NCBI GenBank assembly: GCA_016840185.1
Contig: JAEOSV010000080.1
Coordinates: 1-15,459 of the forward strand
DNA length: 15,459 nt
Direction of reading: 5' to 3'
Source: Candidatus Hermodarchaeota archaeon
GTDB taxonomy: Archaea; Asgardarchaeota; Hermodarchaeia; Hermodarchaeales; Hermodarchaeaceae
In this document: one piece after another, positions 1 through 7,396 of the stretch
Layout: every line of letters begins with the position of its first letter
Position numbering within the stretch: position 1 is the stretch's first letter
Translations under genes and position numbers: made by a program
Notes under the pieces: model-generated
Databases searched by the model: none
Told to the model about the DNA's origin: nothing
The model's input: the letters and a program-made list of their open reading frames with translations, nothing else

Positions 1-1393
1 CGCTAGTCACGTGGATATGACCACAGTGAAGTATATCCGGGACCTCGTCAATTACTAGCCAATCCCGAGGCTCGGCGACTATTGTTGTGCTTTTTCCATA
101 GATTGGAGCTAGATGACGACCTCTAAGCATTTCACGCATTGCTGCATAGCTGGCTTCAACTTCTGGCTTTGAGAGGGCACCCATAATATCAACAAGGCTA
201 TCACCGTGATAAATCATAAGATTCACACCATGTAAATTTACTTGAGATGGACACCCTAGCGACATTACTGATAATCCTGCATCGCGTAACGGAGCCAAGA
301 AATGATCATCGATTGCTGGGCGTGGTATTGCCACACGAACCCCATCGTGGTTTCCTGGTGCTATGAGGATGCTAATATGGTTTGGAATCTCCTGAAGTAG
401 TTGATTAAGCCCATTGAATTGACTGTCAAGATCAAAGACTGTAATTTCTTGTAATTGATTTGGATATACACCGATTCCATCAACTAGGTCTCCATTGATT
501 ACAATGTATTTCACTGATCCAGCCAATTCCACATGCTCGTCATCACCTTCTTTTCCTTGTAGCCAGTCAATTAATCGTTGAAAGACTTTTTCTAAGAAAT
601 GTTGACTGCCAAAATGGATATCCGACAGTAGTAAGACACTGATGTCTTCTTTAGCTCGATTATTTCGACGATTTGAAGGAATATCAGGTAAGTACAAATC
701 CTTTGCAATAAGCATTTCAGAGCTAACTGGGTTACCTTCAATAACGAGAACCTGATCGAGAAGCACCGTGGTCGCTTTACTCAATAATTTCGGGTCCCGT
801 TGTTGGATAATCACTGTAAGCTTACCTGAGGGATCTTCCACTTCCAGAGCAATATTGCCACTTTTTGTAAGGTTCTTGTTGGTTACAATTCCAACGATTT
901 TGACAGTTTTGTCTTTCACTTTCGAATCGCGAGTTTCGGTTGCATACTGGATATCGATTATTCCCTTGCCATCAACACGTTGAGCAAAAATTTCCCGCAA
1001 TCGATAATATCGATCCTGGAAATTTTGAATAAAATCATCAATGGTTCCTTTGCTTCGGAGCTCAGGGGTTGGATCTTTGATGACTTGAATGTCCGGTTTA
1101 ATATCTTCAGCAATGGTTTTCGAGCTCCTAGTTTTTGGGATCTGGAGCTCTTGACTAGTTTTTTCATCTTCCTGAGTGTGGTTTGCTTGGTCTTGTAAGG
1201 ACGCTTGAAGATGTGAGGGCTCTAAAACGGGTGTTTCGGTAGGATGATAGGATTCAGAAGTTAAGAAGCGATCAACAATTTGGTGGGGGTTCTTCTCTGT
1301 TTGTAGCATGTTCAAAGTTTCAGGGCTGATTTGAAAACCTGCTTTGAGTAATTTTGAAATTGCTTTCTGGACATTAGGGTCGATTGGTGACAC
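1..1393 (-). CDS. polB: DNA polymerase D (PolII) small subunit DP1, 3'-5' exonuclease; C-terminus off window
   Basis: Proofreading exonuclease subunit of the archaeal family-D replicative polymerase, partner of the large catalytic subunit DP2. I translated the minus strand from a GTG at 1393; the frame stays open for 464 codons to the left edge. An in-frame TAA lies upstream (1429-1427) with no other usual start before the GTG, and AAGGCG precedes it as a possible ribosome site. Domain order: small N-terminal helical domain (about 1-45), polar low-complexity linker (about 50-95), OB fold (about 155-235), then the calcineurin-like phosphoesterase domain from about 250. All metal motifs in view are intact: SDIH (D258, H260), NGD (301-302), GNHD (347-350), HGD (396-398) and GHIH (458-461), so it should be an active nuclease. 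The last few dozen residues lie outside the window. It is divergent from the PhoU-like gene. Confidence 0.93.
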   Translation of the reverse strand, partial: MSPIDPNVQKAISKLLKAGFQISPETLNMLQTEKNPHQIVDRFLTSESYHPTETPVLEPSHLQASLQDQANHTQEDEKTSQELQIPKTRSSKTIAEDIKPDIQVIKDPTPELRSKGTIDDFIQNFQDRYYRLREIFAQRVDGKGIIDIQYATETRDSKVKDKTVKIVGIVTNKNLTKSGNIALEVEDPSGKLTVIIQQRDPKLLSKATTVLLDQVLVIEGNPVSSEMLIAKDLYLPDIPSNRRNNRAKEDISVLLLSDIHFGSQHFLEKVFQRLIDWLQGKEGDDEHVELAGSVKYIVINGDLVDGIGVYPNQLQEITVFDLDSQFNGLNQLLQEIPNHISILIAPGNHDGVRVAIPRPAIDDHFLAPLRDAGLSVMSLGCPSQVNLHGVNLMIYHGDSLVDIMGALSKPEVEASYAAMREMLRGRHLAPIYGKSTTIVAEPRDWLVIDEVPDILHCGHIHVTS

Positions 1394-1504
1394 GCTTTTT
1401 CGCCTTATAGTTAAGATTCCTATTCTTTATGTGAATGTACGTTGAGATGATATCATAAGGAACTTTGAAGATAAATACGTCGATACGTTTCATCGGTGAT
1501 TAAT

Positions 1505-2461
1505 ATGGAAGCACGAAAACTACAGAGTGTTGGTGGGTCCTATCTCTTATCAGTTCCAAAACGATGGGTGGATGCCAATGGTTTGAAGAAAGGTTCAATG
1601 ATTTTGGTTCACGAAAGAGCCGATGGAATGCTCATCATTGATCCGAGACTTGTTGAGGACTCTCTTCGTCAACGGAGTGAGATTACTGACCCATCAAATG
1701 TAGGTCGGGATATTCTGGCTGGATATTTGGCAGGAAATGATGTAATTGGGATAAAATTAGGACAAGCAATGACTCCTGCTTTGAAACGCGAGGTCAAGCG
1801 AATGTCTGAATTTCTTGTTGGTGTTGAAATCATGGAAGAAGATGCATCGATGATGACCCTCCAATGTCTCATTCCCAGGAGTATTGACGCAATGACTTAC
1901 CTCAAACGTACCTATGGCATTGCTGCGAAAATGCACGAGGATGCCATCCGTGCGTTCATTCGAAATGACCAAGAACTTGCACAGGATGTAATTGACCGAG
2001 ACAGAGAAGTTGATCGTCTATATTTTCTCGTGGTTCGCCAACTCCGGAAGGCCATTGCGTCGCCGATTGGAGATCTTTTCTTATCGCCACTTAATTTACT
2101 GGATTATCGGCTTGTGGCGAAAGAAGTTGAAGCGATTGCTGACGGCTGCTCAAACATAGCGGAGCAATTGTACTCCGAAGATTATGTCGCTCCACCTCGT
2201 CACTTCTCCCGTGTGTTATCGAAATTAAGTGAACAGGTTGTCCTCGCTCATCGCGAAGCAATTACAGCAGTTTTGCAACAAGATAACGTTCGCGCACGAC
2301 GTGTAATAGAAATGAAAGAGACAACAAATGCCCTTGTTACTGAGATTACTGAGGTTTTAGCAAAACAGGAGACATCGGTATTACCAGTTTATGATCGCGT
2401 AGTTCACAATATGGAACGTATCTTTGAATCTAGCATCGATATCGCTGATTTGGTAATATAA
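1505..2461 (+). CDS. AbrB-PhoU domain protein, probable phosphate-responsive regulator
   Basis: Archaeal PhoU-family protein of 318 aa. The N-terminal ~45 residues (VGGSYLLSVPKRWV...GLKKGSMI) form a SpoVT/AbrB swapped-hairpin DNA-binding domain. Two three-helix PhoU repeats follow at about 110-210 and 215-315, each with acidic metal-binding-type patches (EVEAIADGCSNIAE and NMERIFESSIDIAD). Family members link phosphate status to Pst transport and gene expression; the AbrB fusion suggests this one binds DNA itself. I chose the ATG at 1505 because GGTGAT at 1495-1500 is a good Shine-Dalgarno about 4 nt upstream. An in-frame GTG at 1496 lies inside that element and is less likely. An AT-rich ATAAATA at about 1471-1477 could be the TATA box, giving a very short leader. 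No phosphate transporter is next to it, so its target is unknown. Confidence 0.85.
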   Translation: MEARKLQSVGGSYLLSVPKRWVDANGLKKGSMILVHERADGMLIIDPRLVEDSLRQRSEITDPSNVGRDILAGYLAGNDVIGIKLGQAMTPALKREVKRMSEFLVGVEIMEEDASMMTLQCLIPRSIDAMTYLKRTYGIAAKMHEDAIRAFIRNDQELAQDVIDRDREVDRLYFLVVRQLRKAIASPIGDLFLSPLNLLDYRLVAKEVEAIADGCSNIAEQLYSEDYVAPPRHFSRVLSKLSEQVVLAHREAITAVLQQDNVRARRVIEMKETTNALVTEITEVLAKQETSVLPVYDRVVHNMERIFESSIDIADLVI

Positions 2462-2469
2462 TAACAAAT

Positions 2470-2566
2470 TGGCGCGGAGTAAGGGATTTGAACCCTTGCG
2501 ACCGTGAGGTCACTGGATGACTCGGTTCAACTCGAGTCCAGCGCGTTACCGCTCCGCCAACTCCGC
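2470..2566 (-). tRNA. tRNA-Ser (anticodon CGA) with a 12-nt intron, CCA encoded
   Basis: Type II tRNA. The acceptor GCGGAGT/ACTCCGC, anticodon stem CTGGA/TCCAG, long variable arm GACC-TCAC-GGTC and T arm AAGGG-TTCAAAT-CCCTT all pair. The discriminator is G73, which favours Ser over Leu (A73 in archaea), and CCA follows. The anticodon loop is too long. Removing TTGAACCGAGTC leaves the standard loop CTCGAGA, with CGA at 2532-2534 and the intron at canonical position 37/38. It is convergent with the AbrB-PhoU gene, whose stop lies 8 nt away. An AT-rich element at about 2593-2600, some 34 nt before the 5' end, may be its TATA box. Confidence 0.93.
2519..2530 (-). other. tRNA-Ser(CGA) intron, position 37/38
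   Basis: The 12-nt insert TTGAACCGAGTC folds with the exon into a reduced bulge-helix-bulge. The helix is CTCG/CGAG. The 5' cut AG|T falls in a loop, and the 3' three-nt bulge is cut TC|A after its second base, as expected for the archaeal tRNA-splicing endonuclease. This is the shortest workable form, with an 8-nt loop closing the central helix. Confidence 0.82.
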
Positions 2567-2689
2567 AGAATACTAGACTATGAATTTCGTGCCCAATAAA
2601 CATTCTTTTCTTTTTGAGGCATATTCAATATCACCCAAAGACTTTATTTCGAGGGACTAATTTTCTTCACCGAATAAAGGTGAGAATCC

Positions 2690-3538
2690 ATGACCTTAAC
2701 CAAGGACGTCATGACTATTCAACGAAAATACAAAATCATTGGACGAAAAGAAATCATTACCCAATGCCTCGCCGCTGATACTGCAAATAAACACTTACTC
2801 ATTGAAGGACAAGTCGGTGTAGGAAAAACAACCATCGCTTCTGCTATCGCAGACTTCCTAGGACGCACCTTCCTTCGTGTTGATGGTGATGAACGGTACA
2901 CTTCAGCCAGGTTAGTGGGTTGGTTTGATCCCCCCGTTGTGCTGAAAGATGGGTATACGCGGGATACGTTCATTCCTGGTCCCCTAACCGAGACAATGGA
3001 AAATGGCGGTGTTCTTTTTATCAATGAATTGAATCGTATGCCTGAAGCCACACAAAACACGCTCCTTCCTGTTATGGATGAAGGACGTTTACACGTACCC
3101 AAACTTGGTACTATCAATGCGAAAAGTGGGTTCCGTATTATCGCAACGCAGAATCCTGAAGCCAGTGTTGGTGTTACGCCACTCGGTGAGGCACTCCGCG
3201 ATCGCTATGTTTGGCTGTATTTAGATTATCATACTGAAGCCGAAGAAAGAGAAATTGTAGCAACTAATACAGATATCAAGGACGAAGAGCTGGTCAATAT
3301 TGCTGTAGCGATAACACGGTCAACTCGGGATTATACCGATATCAGACGTGGAGCAAGCGTCAGAGGGGCCCTTGATACTGCAGCCCTCTACACACAACTT
3401 CCTGGGGAAGGCCACTCCATCTGGGAGCAAGCTGCCATTATGTCCCTAGTACCAAAAATCGAACTCCATGACAATTCTCAAAAATCACCCGTGGAAGTAA
3501 TTCGAACACTGGTGAAGGCAGTATTGGCAAATTTTTGA
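2690..3538 (+). CDS. MoxR-family AAA+ ATPase
   Basis: Cytoplasmic AAA+ ATPase of 282 aa. MoxR-type enzymes act as chaperone-like remodellers, usually paired with a VWA-domain protein, to mature or insert cofactors into target complexes. Visible motifs: Walker A GQVGVGKT (40-47); Walker B region VLFINELNR (108-116), where the usual Asp is Asn112 but the catalytic Glu113 is kept; sensor 1 ATQNP (Asn155); Arg-finger region LRDRY (169-173); sensor 2 region RRGASVRGA (219-227). The ATG at 2690 follows GGTGA (2679-2683) at 6 nt. Its TGA stop overlaps the next gene's TTG start, so the two are translationally coupled. The target complex cannot be named, because no oxidoreductase or chelatase gene is adjacent. 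Confidence 0.9.
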   Translation: MTLTKDVMTIQRKYKIIGRKEIITQCLAADTANKHLLIEGQVGVGKTTIASAIADFLGRTFLRVDGDERYTSARLVGWFDPPVVLKDGYTRDTFIPGPLTETMENGGVLFINELNRMPEATQNTLLPVMDEGRLHVPKLGTINAKSGFRIIATQNPEASVGVTPLGEALRDRYVWLYLDYHTEAEEREIVATNTDIKDEELVNIAVAITRSTRDYTDIRRGASVRGALDTAALYTQLPGEGHSIWEQAAIMSLVPKIELHDNSQKSPVEVIRTLVKAVLANF

Positions 3539-4608
3539 TCGCTGAGGAGGAACCATCCTCCGATGACGTGCCCATTGTGCTTTCCGGTACTATTTCAGAT
3601 GAGAAACTTTTCGAATCTGAAATCCGTGTACAGGGACGCGATTTTCAATATTATCTACGCTTAGGTCGAAGCTTTGATTACCCCACAGCGAAAGAAATGG
3701 CTGAAATTGCCATAGAACTCGGAAATGTGCAAGCTCTTCAAGCTCTTGCTCAACTTCAACCAATCGCCACTAGTGAAGCTATCTCAACACAAGATGGCGT
3801 ACACCTTATCGCCAAATCAGCTCGCGAAGGCAATGTCGTCGCCCCACTCTTATTCTTCCAACTCCGAAATCAAATCCGAGGACAATACAAACAAACTTTC
3901 CGTCAACTCGCCCGTGCCACGATTATCCATTCGGCTCTCCGAATAAGTGGACGCGGACTAAGACCTGAAAGAATCAAACTTGTCCCATTCCATCCTGGGA
4001 TAGATGAATTTGATCTCGATACTACAATGGAAGAAACATTACTCAAACCCAAATACATCAACTATTCAGACATTATTGGAATCGAACGAGTAGCACGAAA
4101 AAAGGTAGGAACCATCATTCTCGACACGTCAGGATCCATGGCGGGTCCCAAACTCCTCACTGCCGCAACAGCTGCAGCTGTGGCAGCTTACCATCTACGT
4201 CACGATAAATACGCCCTCATAGCTTTCAACACTCAAGCCAGTACCATCAAAACTATGGACCAAAAAATCACAATCGATCATATCGTTGATACTATTCTCG
4301 ACACCGAACCCGCCGGGTACACCAATATCAGCGACGCACTCAATACTGCTTTCCCGCAATATCAACGTGCTCATCGAACTGAATCATGGGCTATCCTTAT
4401 CACAGACGGGATAGCAAACCGTGGTGGTCCTCCTGAAGCCTACGCTCGGAAATACTACAACCTTCACGTCCTCCAAACACCGGGAACCCATCCCCAAGGG
4501 GAAGAAACCTGTCAACAAATCGCTCAACTTGGACGTGGGCGCCACATCAAAGTTAACTCCTATACCGAAGTACCCCGTGCACTCATTCGCCTATTAAAAC
4601 GAACATAG
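3535..4608 (+). CDS. VWA-domain protein, partner of the MoxR ATPase
   Basis: Protein of 357 aa with a C-terminal von Willebrand factor A domain (about 190-345). The metal-ion-dependent adhesion site is complete: DTSGS (197-201), Thr263 in GYTNIS, and Asp291 in ITDG. The N-terminal ~185 residues are mostly helical and hold a short helical stretch rich in Leu, Ala and Gln (about 55-75); I recognise no named domain there. No signal peptide or membrane segment is seen, so it is cytoplasmic. MoxR-VWA pairs work as an ATPase plus a Mg2+-dependent adaptor that engages the substrate. The start is a TTG overlapping the stop of the MoxR gene (TTGA, 3535-3538). A GTG at 3568 is in frame, but its GAGGAGG (3544-3550) is rather far away. 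Confidence 0.85.
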   Translation: MIAEEEPSSDDVPIVLSGTISDEKLFESEIRVQGRDFQYYLRLGRSFDYPTAKEMAEIAIELGNVQALQALAQLQPIATSEAISTQDGVHLIAKSAREGNVVAPLLFFQLRNQIRGQYKQTFRQLARATIIHSALRISGRGLRPERIKLVPFHPGIDEFDLDTTMEETLLKPKYINYSDIIGIERVARKKVGTIILDTSGSMAGPKLLTAATAAAVAAYHLRHDKYALIAFNTQASTIKTMDQKITIDHIVDTILDTEPAGYTNISDALNTAFPQYQRAHRTESWAILITDGIANRGGPPEAYARKYYNLHVLQTPGTHPQGEETCQQIAQLGRGRHIKVNSYTEVPRALIRLLKRT

Positions 4609-4830
4609 AAGAAACGCAACTAATACAATCTAAATCACTTACAAGGGACCCGGTTCGTCTCCGTGCTGTGGATACACATGCTTCACCAGCAGTGTACATT
4701 GAGGTTGATATTTAATCCCCACTAATATTTCGCACTATAGTATCGAAACAAAAAGATGTACTCACATCACTATCTCAAAGGCGCAAAGCTTAAATCAACC
4801 TCACGGGCTCTTCACTACCACCAACCCATT

Positions 4831-4908
4831 AGCGGGGTGGGGTAGCCAGGATATCCCGCGGGGCTCATAACCCCGAGATCAGTTGTTCAAATCAACTCCC
4901 CGCTACCA
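4831..4908 (+). tRNA. initiator tRNA-Met (CAT), CCA encoded
   Basis: The acceptor AGCGGGG/CCCCGCT, D arm, anticodon stem ending in GGG/CCC (the initiator hallmark), loop CTCATAA with CAT at 4866-4868, and T arm GTTGTTCAAATCAAC all fit. The A73 discriminator is followed by encoded CCA (4906-4908). AGCTTAAATC at about 4786-4795 is a possible TATA box. A T5 run at 4913-4917 just after the gene is a likely terminator. The 222 bases between the VWA gene and this tRNA hold no other feature I can support. Confidence 0.95.
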
Positions 4909-4911
4909 CTC

Positions 4912-4919
4912 CTTTTTCT
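4912..4919 (+). terminator. oligo-T terminator after tRNA-Met
   Basis: A run of five T lies four bases after the encoded CCA, typical of archaeal oligo-T termination of short RNA transcripts. A second run of six T follows at 4927-4932. Confidence 0.5.
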
Positions 4920-4944
4920 CCGTATGTTTTTTAATAACAAAAAA

Positions 4945-5111
4945 CGCAGTGGCCGCGTCCGACTGCTAGATAATACCCCCGGCACACTTCCGGACCCTCA
5001 ACCAGCAGTCGGCTCCCTATGGGGGAGATGCCCAATCCTAAACCAACGAGACATCCAATCAGTTCGCGGATTGCACACCAATCGGCCACCCGGACAACGA
5101 CCAAGCAGTCG
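4945..5111. ncRNA. candidate structured RNA of unknown class, strand undecided
   Basis: A GC-rich island between AT-rich flanks with dense perfect pairing. Outer stem GTGGCCG (4949-4955) / CGGCCAC (5083-5089) encloses CCGACTGCT (4959-4967) / AGCAGTCGG (5004-5012), hairpin CTCCC (5013-5017) / GGGAG (5023-5027), and hairpin CAATC (5056-5060) / GATTG (5069-5073). Together they make a closed multi-branch fold. Plus-strand transcription could use the TTTAATAA at about 4929-4936. Minus-strand transcription would end in T6 (4939-4944) right after the outer stem. It shows no recognisable RNase P, SRP, C/D or H/ACA signature. A 71-codon plus-strand frame (4924-5139) runs through it but has no ribosome site and a composition dictated by the stems, so I do not call it a gene. 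The rest of 4909-5243 holds only the promoter region of the following gene. Confidence 0.4.
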
Positions 5112-5162
5112 CGTCAACGATTCCCAGACTGAATCATAAAAAAACTCCACACCCAACCCACT

Positions 5163-5217
5163 GTTTACGCTCCCAATACTATTAAGAAAGTTACCCCATG
5201 TAAAGAAAGTTTACGGG
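5163..5217 (+). promoter_or_regulatory. direct repeats in the promoter region of the first wHTH paralog
   Basis: AAGAAAGTTACC (5184-5195) and AAGAAAGTTTAC (5203-5214) are near-identical and 19 nt apart. GTTTACG also occurs at 5163-5169 and again in the second repeat (5209-5215). The first copy overlaps the best TATA-like element (CTATTAAG, about 5179-5186), and the second falls about where transcription would start. That layout suits an operator, possibly for the protein encoded just downstream. Confidence 0.35.
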
Positions 5218-5243
5218 AGAAACTCAACAGGAACCTTCCACAA

Positions 5244-6980
5244 ATGACCCCCACACTGCCTCCAGATCAAACCAACTCCATCACACAACTCCAAGCGGAA
5301 GCCATTGACACATTCGCAAATATCGCAACCAACATTGAGACTATCCTTGGTTCCCCACCCATCGACCACTACATTGCAATCAACTTCAAGCCCATTTCTT
5401 TGAAACTCACCGGACCCCGGTTTGGCGCAATAGAGCACCAAGACGATTCGAAACGGTATACTCTCGACCTTTCCCGAGATCTACTCACCCAATACCCAAA
5501 ATATCTTGACCCAATTCTTTGGCGCGAAGCCTATCTTCTTCACCTTCCATCCGTCATCCGCCAAGTTACCCAAGCTGCTGACCTAGGTATCTATTGTTAC
5601 CATCGCTATGCTCTCAGAACAAAAAAACAGCGGAACCAGTTCCTTCGAATCTGGCAAACGATTTCACCTCCGCTATATTACACGTTTTACCGTTATTACC
5701 CCACAGCAGGGTTTGAGTACTTCGACCATCTCGTCGATGGTAACTTTCTTAAAATGGCGAAAGACTGGTTCAAACCCTTCATCCAATTATCAACACCAAT
5801 GACCACGGAGAGTTATACTGAGAGTCTTGAGCGCTGGATGTTTAATTATCATAGATTTTTACGTCCAATTGAACTCAAAGTTCTTCAGGGTTTGAACAAC
5901 TGCTTGACCTGCTCACAAATCGAGTTAGCGGAAAAACTCAAACTTCGCCAACCAACGATCAGTCAGGTAATCAAGCGACTAGCAGAAAAACATCTGCTAC
6001 GGTTTATTATCTTTACAAATTACCCAAAACTTGGACTACAACCAGTTACAGTCAAATTTACCGCAACAAAAATGAAAATCATCGATTCATTAATGCAGAT
6101 GATTGCCAAAATTCGGTACTCACTTGCGATGCAGGAATTTGATAATCAACTCCTAGCCTCATTCTTAATTCCAACAGAACGTATAACCCGATTCCGCCAA
6201 TGGTTAAAACAAGTCTCCGCTAGTTATAATCTTGTACTACCGGAACTGGGATCGATTTCGGAAAGAATGCATGCTCGAAACTTTGACATTTATTCACCCC
6301 AAAAAGGCGGCTGGTTATCTGAAACCGAATCGCTTCTTGAGAGTTTTTCCCGAATAATATCTGAAAAATTAACATCCCATTTGCCTCCCATCAATTCCTT
6401 TAAATTAGCACCACCTCACGTCAAAGGAACTCTCAAGATAAAACACCAAGATTTCATTTACATGCAAAGGGCAACTGAAGCCTATTTTTCCACGAGACAC
6501 ATGAAATTTTTTGAATCCCATGAACTGCGTGAAGCTGGTTACAAAGAATCCGAACATATGACATATCGACGACGTGTGAAGTATTTAGAAAAAAATGAAC
6601 TAATTAGCCAACCCCTCGGAGTAGGTTTGTTAAATATCGGACTAAATTCAGTCATATACCTATACCTTATGACTTCGAAAGAGGAAACAAAGAGGATCTT
6701 TTCAGCATGTCAACTATTCCCACATATCTCTGGGATAGTATTGGATAACGGAACCGGTGTTGCCACCCTCCTTATCCCTTCAGCGATTGCAGTATCATTA
6801 ATGACATCATTAGAAAGCTTGTTTACAGCAATCGATATTCCTGCAATCATATCGATGAAACCTGCATGGAATGCTTATGGGTGGACTGTACCTCCAGTAG
6901 TAGATTCTATGAATTATAACTTTGAAACCAATAGATGGATTTGGACCAAAGATACGTTACCTCCTCCTCGAACCCAATAG
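5244..6980 (+). CDS. large twin-winged-helix protein, paralog 1 (family not recognised)
   Basis: A 578-aa protein of a family I cannot name. Three parts are visible. Residues about 1-195 are an unknown domain with RFGAIE (59-64), LWREA (92-96), AADLGIY (111-117), SPP (141-143) and FDHLVDGNFL (160-169), all shared with the next gene. Residues about 205-255 are a winged HTH (ELAEKLKLRQPTISQVIKRL), followed by an alpha/beta stretch (about 260-330) resembling the Lrp/AsnC effector fold. About 400-455 is a second HTH-like unit (HELREAGYKES...YRRRVKYLE), followed by another alpha/beta stretch (about 465-545). No membrane segments are seen, so it is likely a cytoplasmic DNA-binding regulator. The ATG at 5244 has AGGAA about 10 nt upstream. 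Ligand and targets are unknown. Confidence 0.75.
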   Translation: MTPTLPPDQTNSITQLQAEAIDTFANIATNIETILGSPPIDHYIAINFKPISLKLTGPRFGAIEHQDDSKRYTLDLSRDLLTQYPKYLDPILWREAYLLHLPSVIRQVTQAADLGIYCYHRYALRTKKQRNQFLRIWQTISPPLYYTFYRYYPTAGFEYFDHLVDGNFLKMAKDWFKPFIQLSTPMTTESYTESLERWMFNYHRFLRPIELKVLQGLNNCLTCSQIELAEKLKLRQPTISQVIKRLAEKHLLRFIIFTNYPKLGLQPVTVKFTATKMKIIDSLMQMIAKIRYSLAMQEFDNQLLASFLIPTERITRFRQWLKQVSASYNLVLPELGSISERMHARNFDIYSPQKGGWLSETESLLESFSRIISEKLTSHLPPINSFKLAPPHVKGTLKIKHQDFIYMQRATEAYFSTRHMKFFESHELREAGYKESEHMTYRRRVKYLEKNELISQPLGVGLLNIGLNSVIYLYLMTSKEETKRIFSACQLFPHISGIVLDNGTGVATLLIPSAIAVSLMTSLESLFTAIDIPAIISMKPAWNAYGWTVPPVVDSMNYNFETNRWIWTKDTLPPPRTQ

Positions 6981-7141
6981 CATTTTTTCAGTCTAAAGGA
7001 AGCTCTTTGATAGTCAATCTATTGAAAAAATCGACTAATTGGTTGCAGTTTTTTTCCCTTTTTTGCAAACAGATTTTGGTCTTTAAAACTGTAGTTCCGA
7101 ATGGAAAACTTACTGATAATAAAAAGGAGGCATCCTATACT

Positions 7142-7174
7142 ATGTGGCCCCCATCTCGCCCCGATCCGTTTTAA
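7142..7174 (+). CDS. possible 10-aa micro-ORF with consensus Shine-Dalgarno
   Basis: The frame reads MWPPSRPDPF then TAA. It is preceded by AAAAAGGAGG at 7121-7130, the strongest Shine-Dalgarno sequence in this window, 11 nt before the ATG. It could be a leader peptide, a translated small protein, or the leftover start of a lost gene. The very short length prevents any homology argument. Confidence 0.25.
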   Translation: MWPPSRPDPF

Positions 7175-7189
7175 CAATTACTAGAACAT

Positions 7190-7273
7190 ATGAAGAGGAA
7201 TCTTACTCTTGTATCCCCCGGCTCATCTAGAGAAATTCCAGCACCCCATAGCTCCTGGTTAACAGATATGTAA
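7190..7273 (+). CDS. possible 27-aa micro-ORF ending at a terminator hairpin
   Basis: The ATG at 7190 opens 27 codons (starting MKRNLTLVSP) and stops with TAA at 7271-7273, the base before a terminator-like hairpin. It begins 15 nt after the previous micro-ORF and has no Shine-Dalgarno of its own. It has no hydrophobic segment and no recognisable motif. I would not call it a gene without conservation. Confidence 0.15.
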   Translation: MKRNLTLVSPGSSREIPAPHSSWLTDM

Positions 7274-7307
7274 GGGAACCCGACAGGGTTTCCTCTTTAT
7301 CTTTTTT
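7274..7307 (+). terminator. hairpin plus T-rich tail
   Basis: GGAACCC (7275-7281), loop GACA and GGGTTTCC (7286-7293) pair with one bulged T. A T-rich tail follows, ending in T6 (7302-7307). It would end transcription from the first wHTH gene and the micro-ORFs, and so gives the second paralog its own transcript. The remainder of the 6981-7396 gap is T-rich with no other supported feature. Confidence 0.5.
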
Positions 7308-7396
7308 CGGAAATATTTTTGATTTGTAAAGGGGTTTCTTCTCTCTCATTTTTTTTCGTTGAAATCGGAAAGTAGAATTACCCTCATCCCCTTGTA

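Noticed and set aside
2719..3117. 132-codon minus-strand frame opposite the MoxR gene
   Set aside because: It is the mirror of a fully conserved AAA+ domain, with no ribosome site and no recognisable motif.
4602..4715. Coding-looking frame past the VWA stop (ends ...PAVYIEVDI)
   Set aside because: It is about 37 codons, in a different frame from the VWA gene, with only an internal GTG and no Shine-Dalgarno. A frameshifted tail or gene remnant is possible but not supportable.
4949..5111. Assignment of the structured region to RNase P or SRP RNA
   Set aside because: It is too short for RNase P and lacks its conserved core. A CCGGAAG on the minus strand recalls SRP helix 8, but the adjacent AGCAG and stem pairing do not fit.
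4924..5139. 71-codon plus-strand frame
   Set aside because: No ribosome site; it spans the self-complementary GC-rich stretch and its composition follows the RNA stems, so a structured RNA explains it better.
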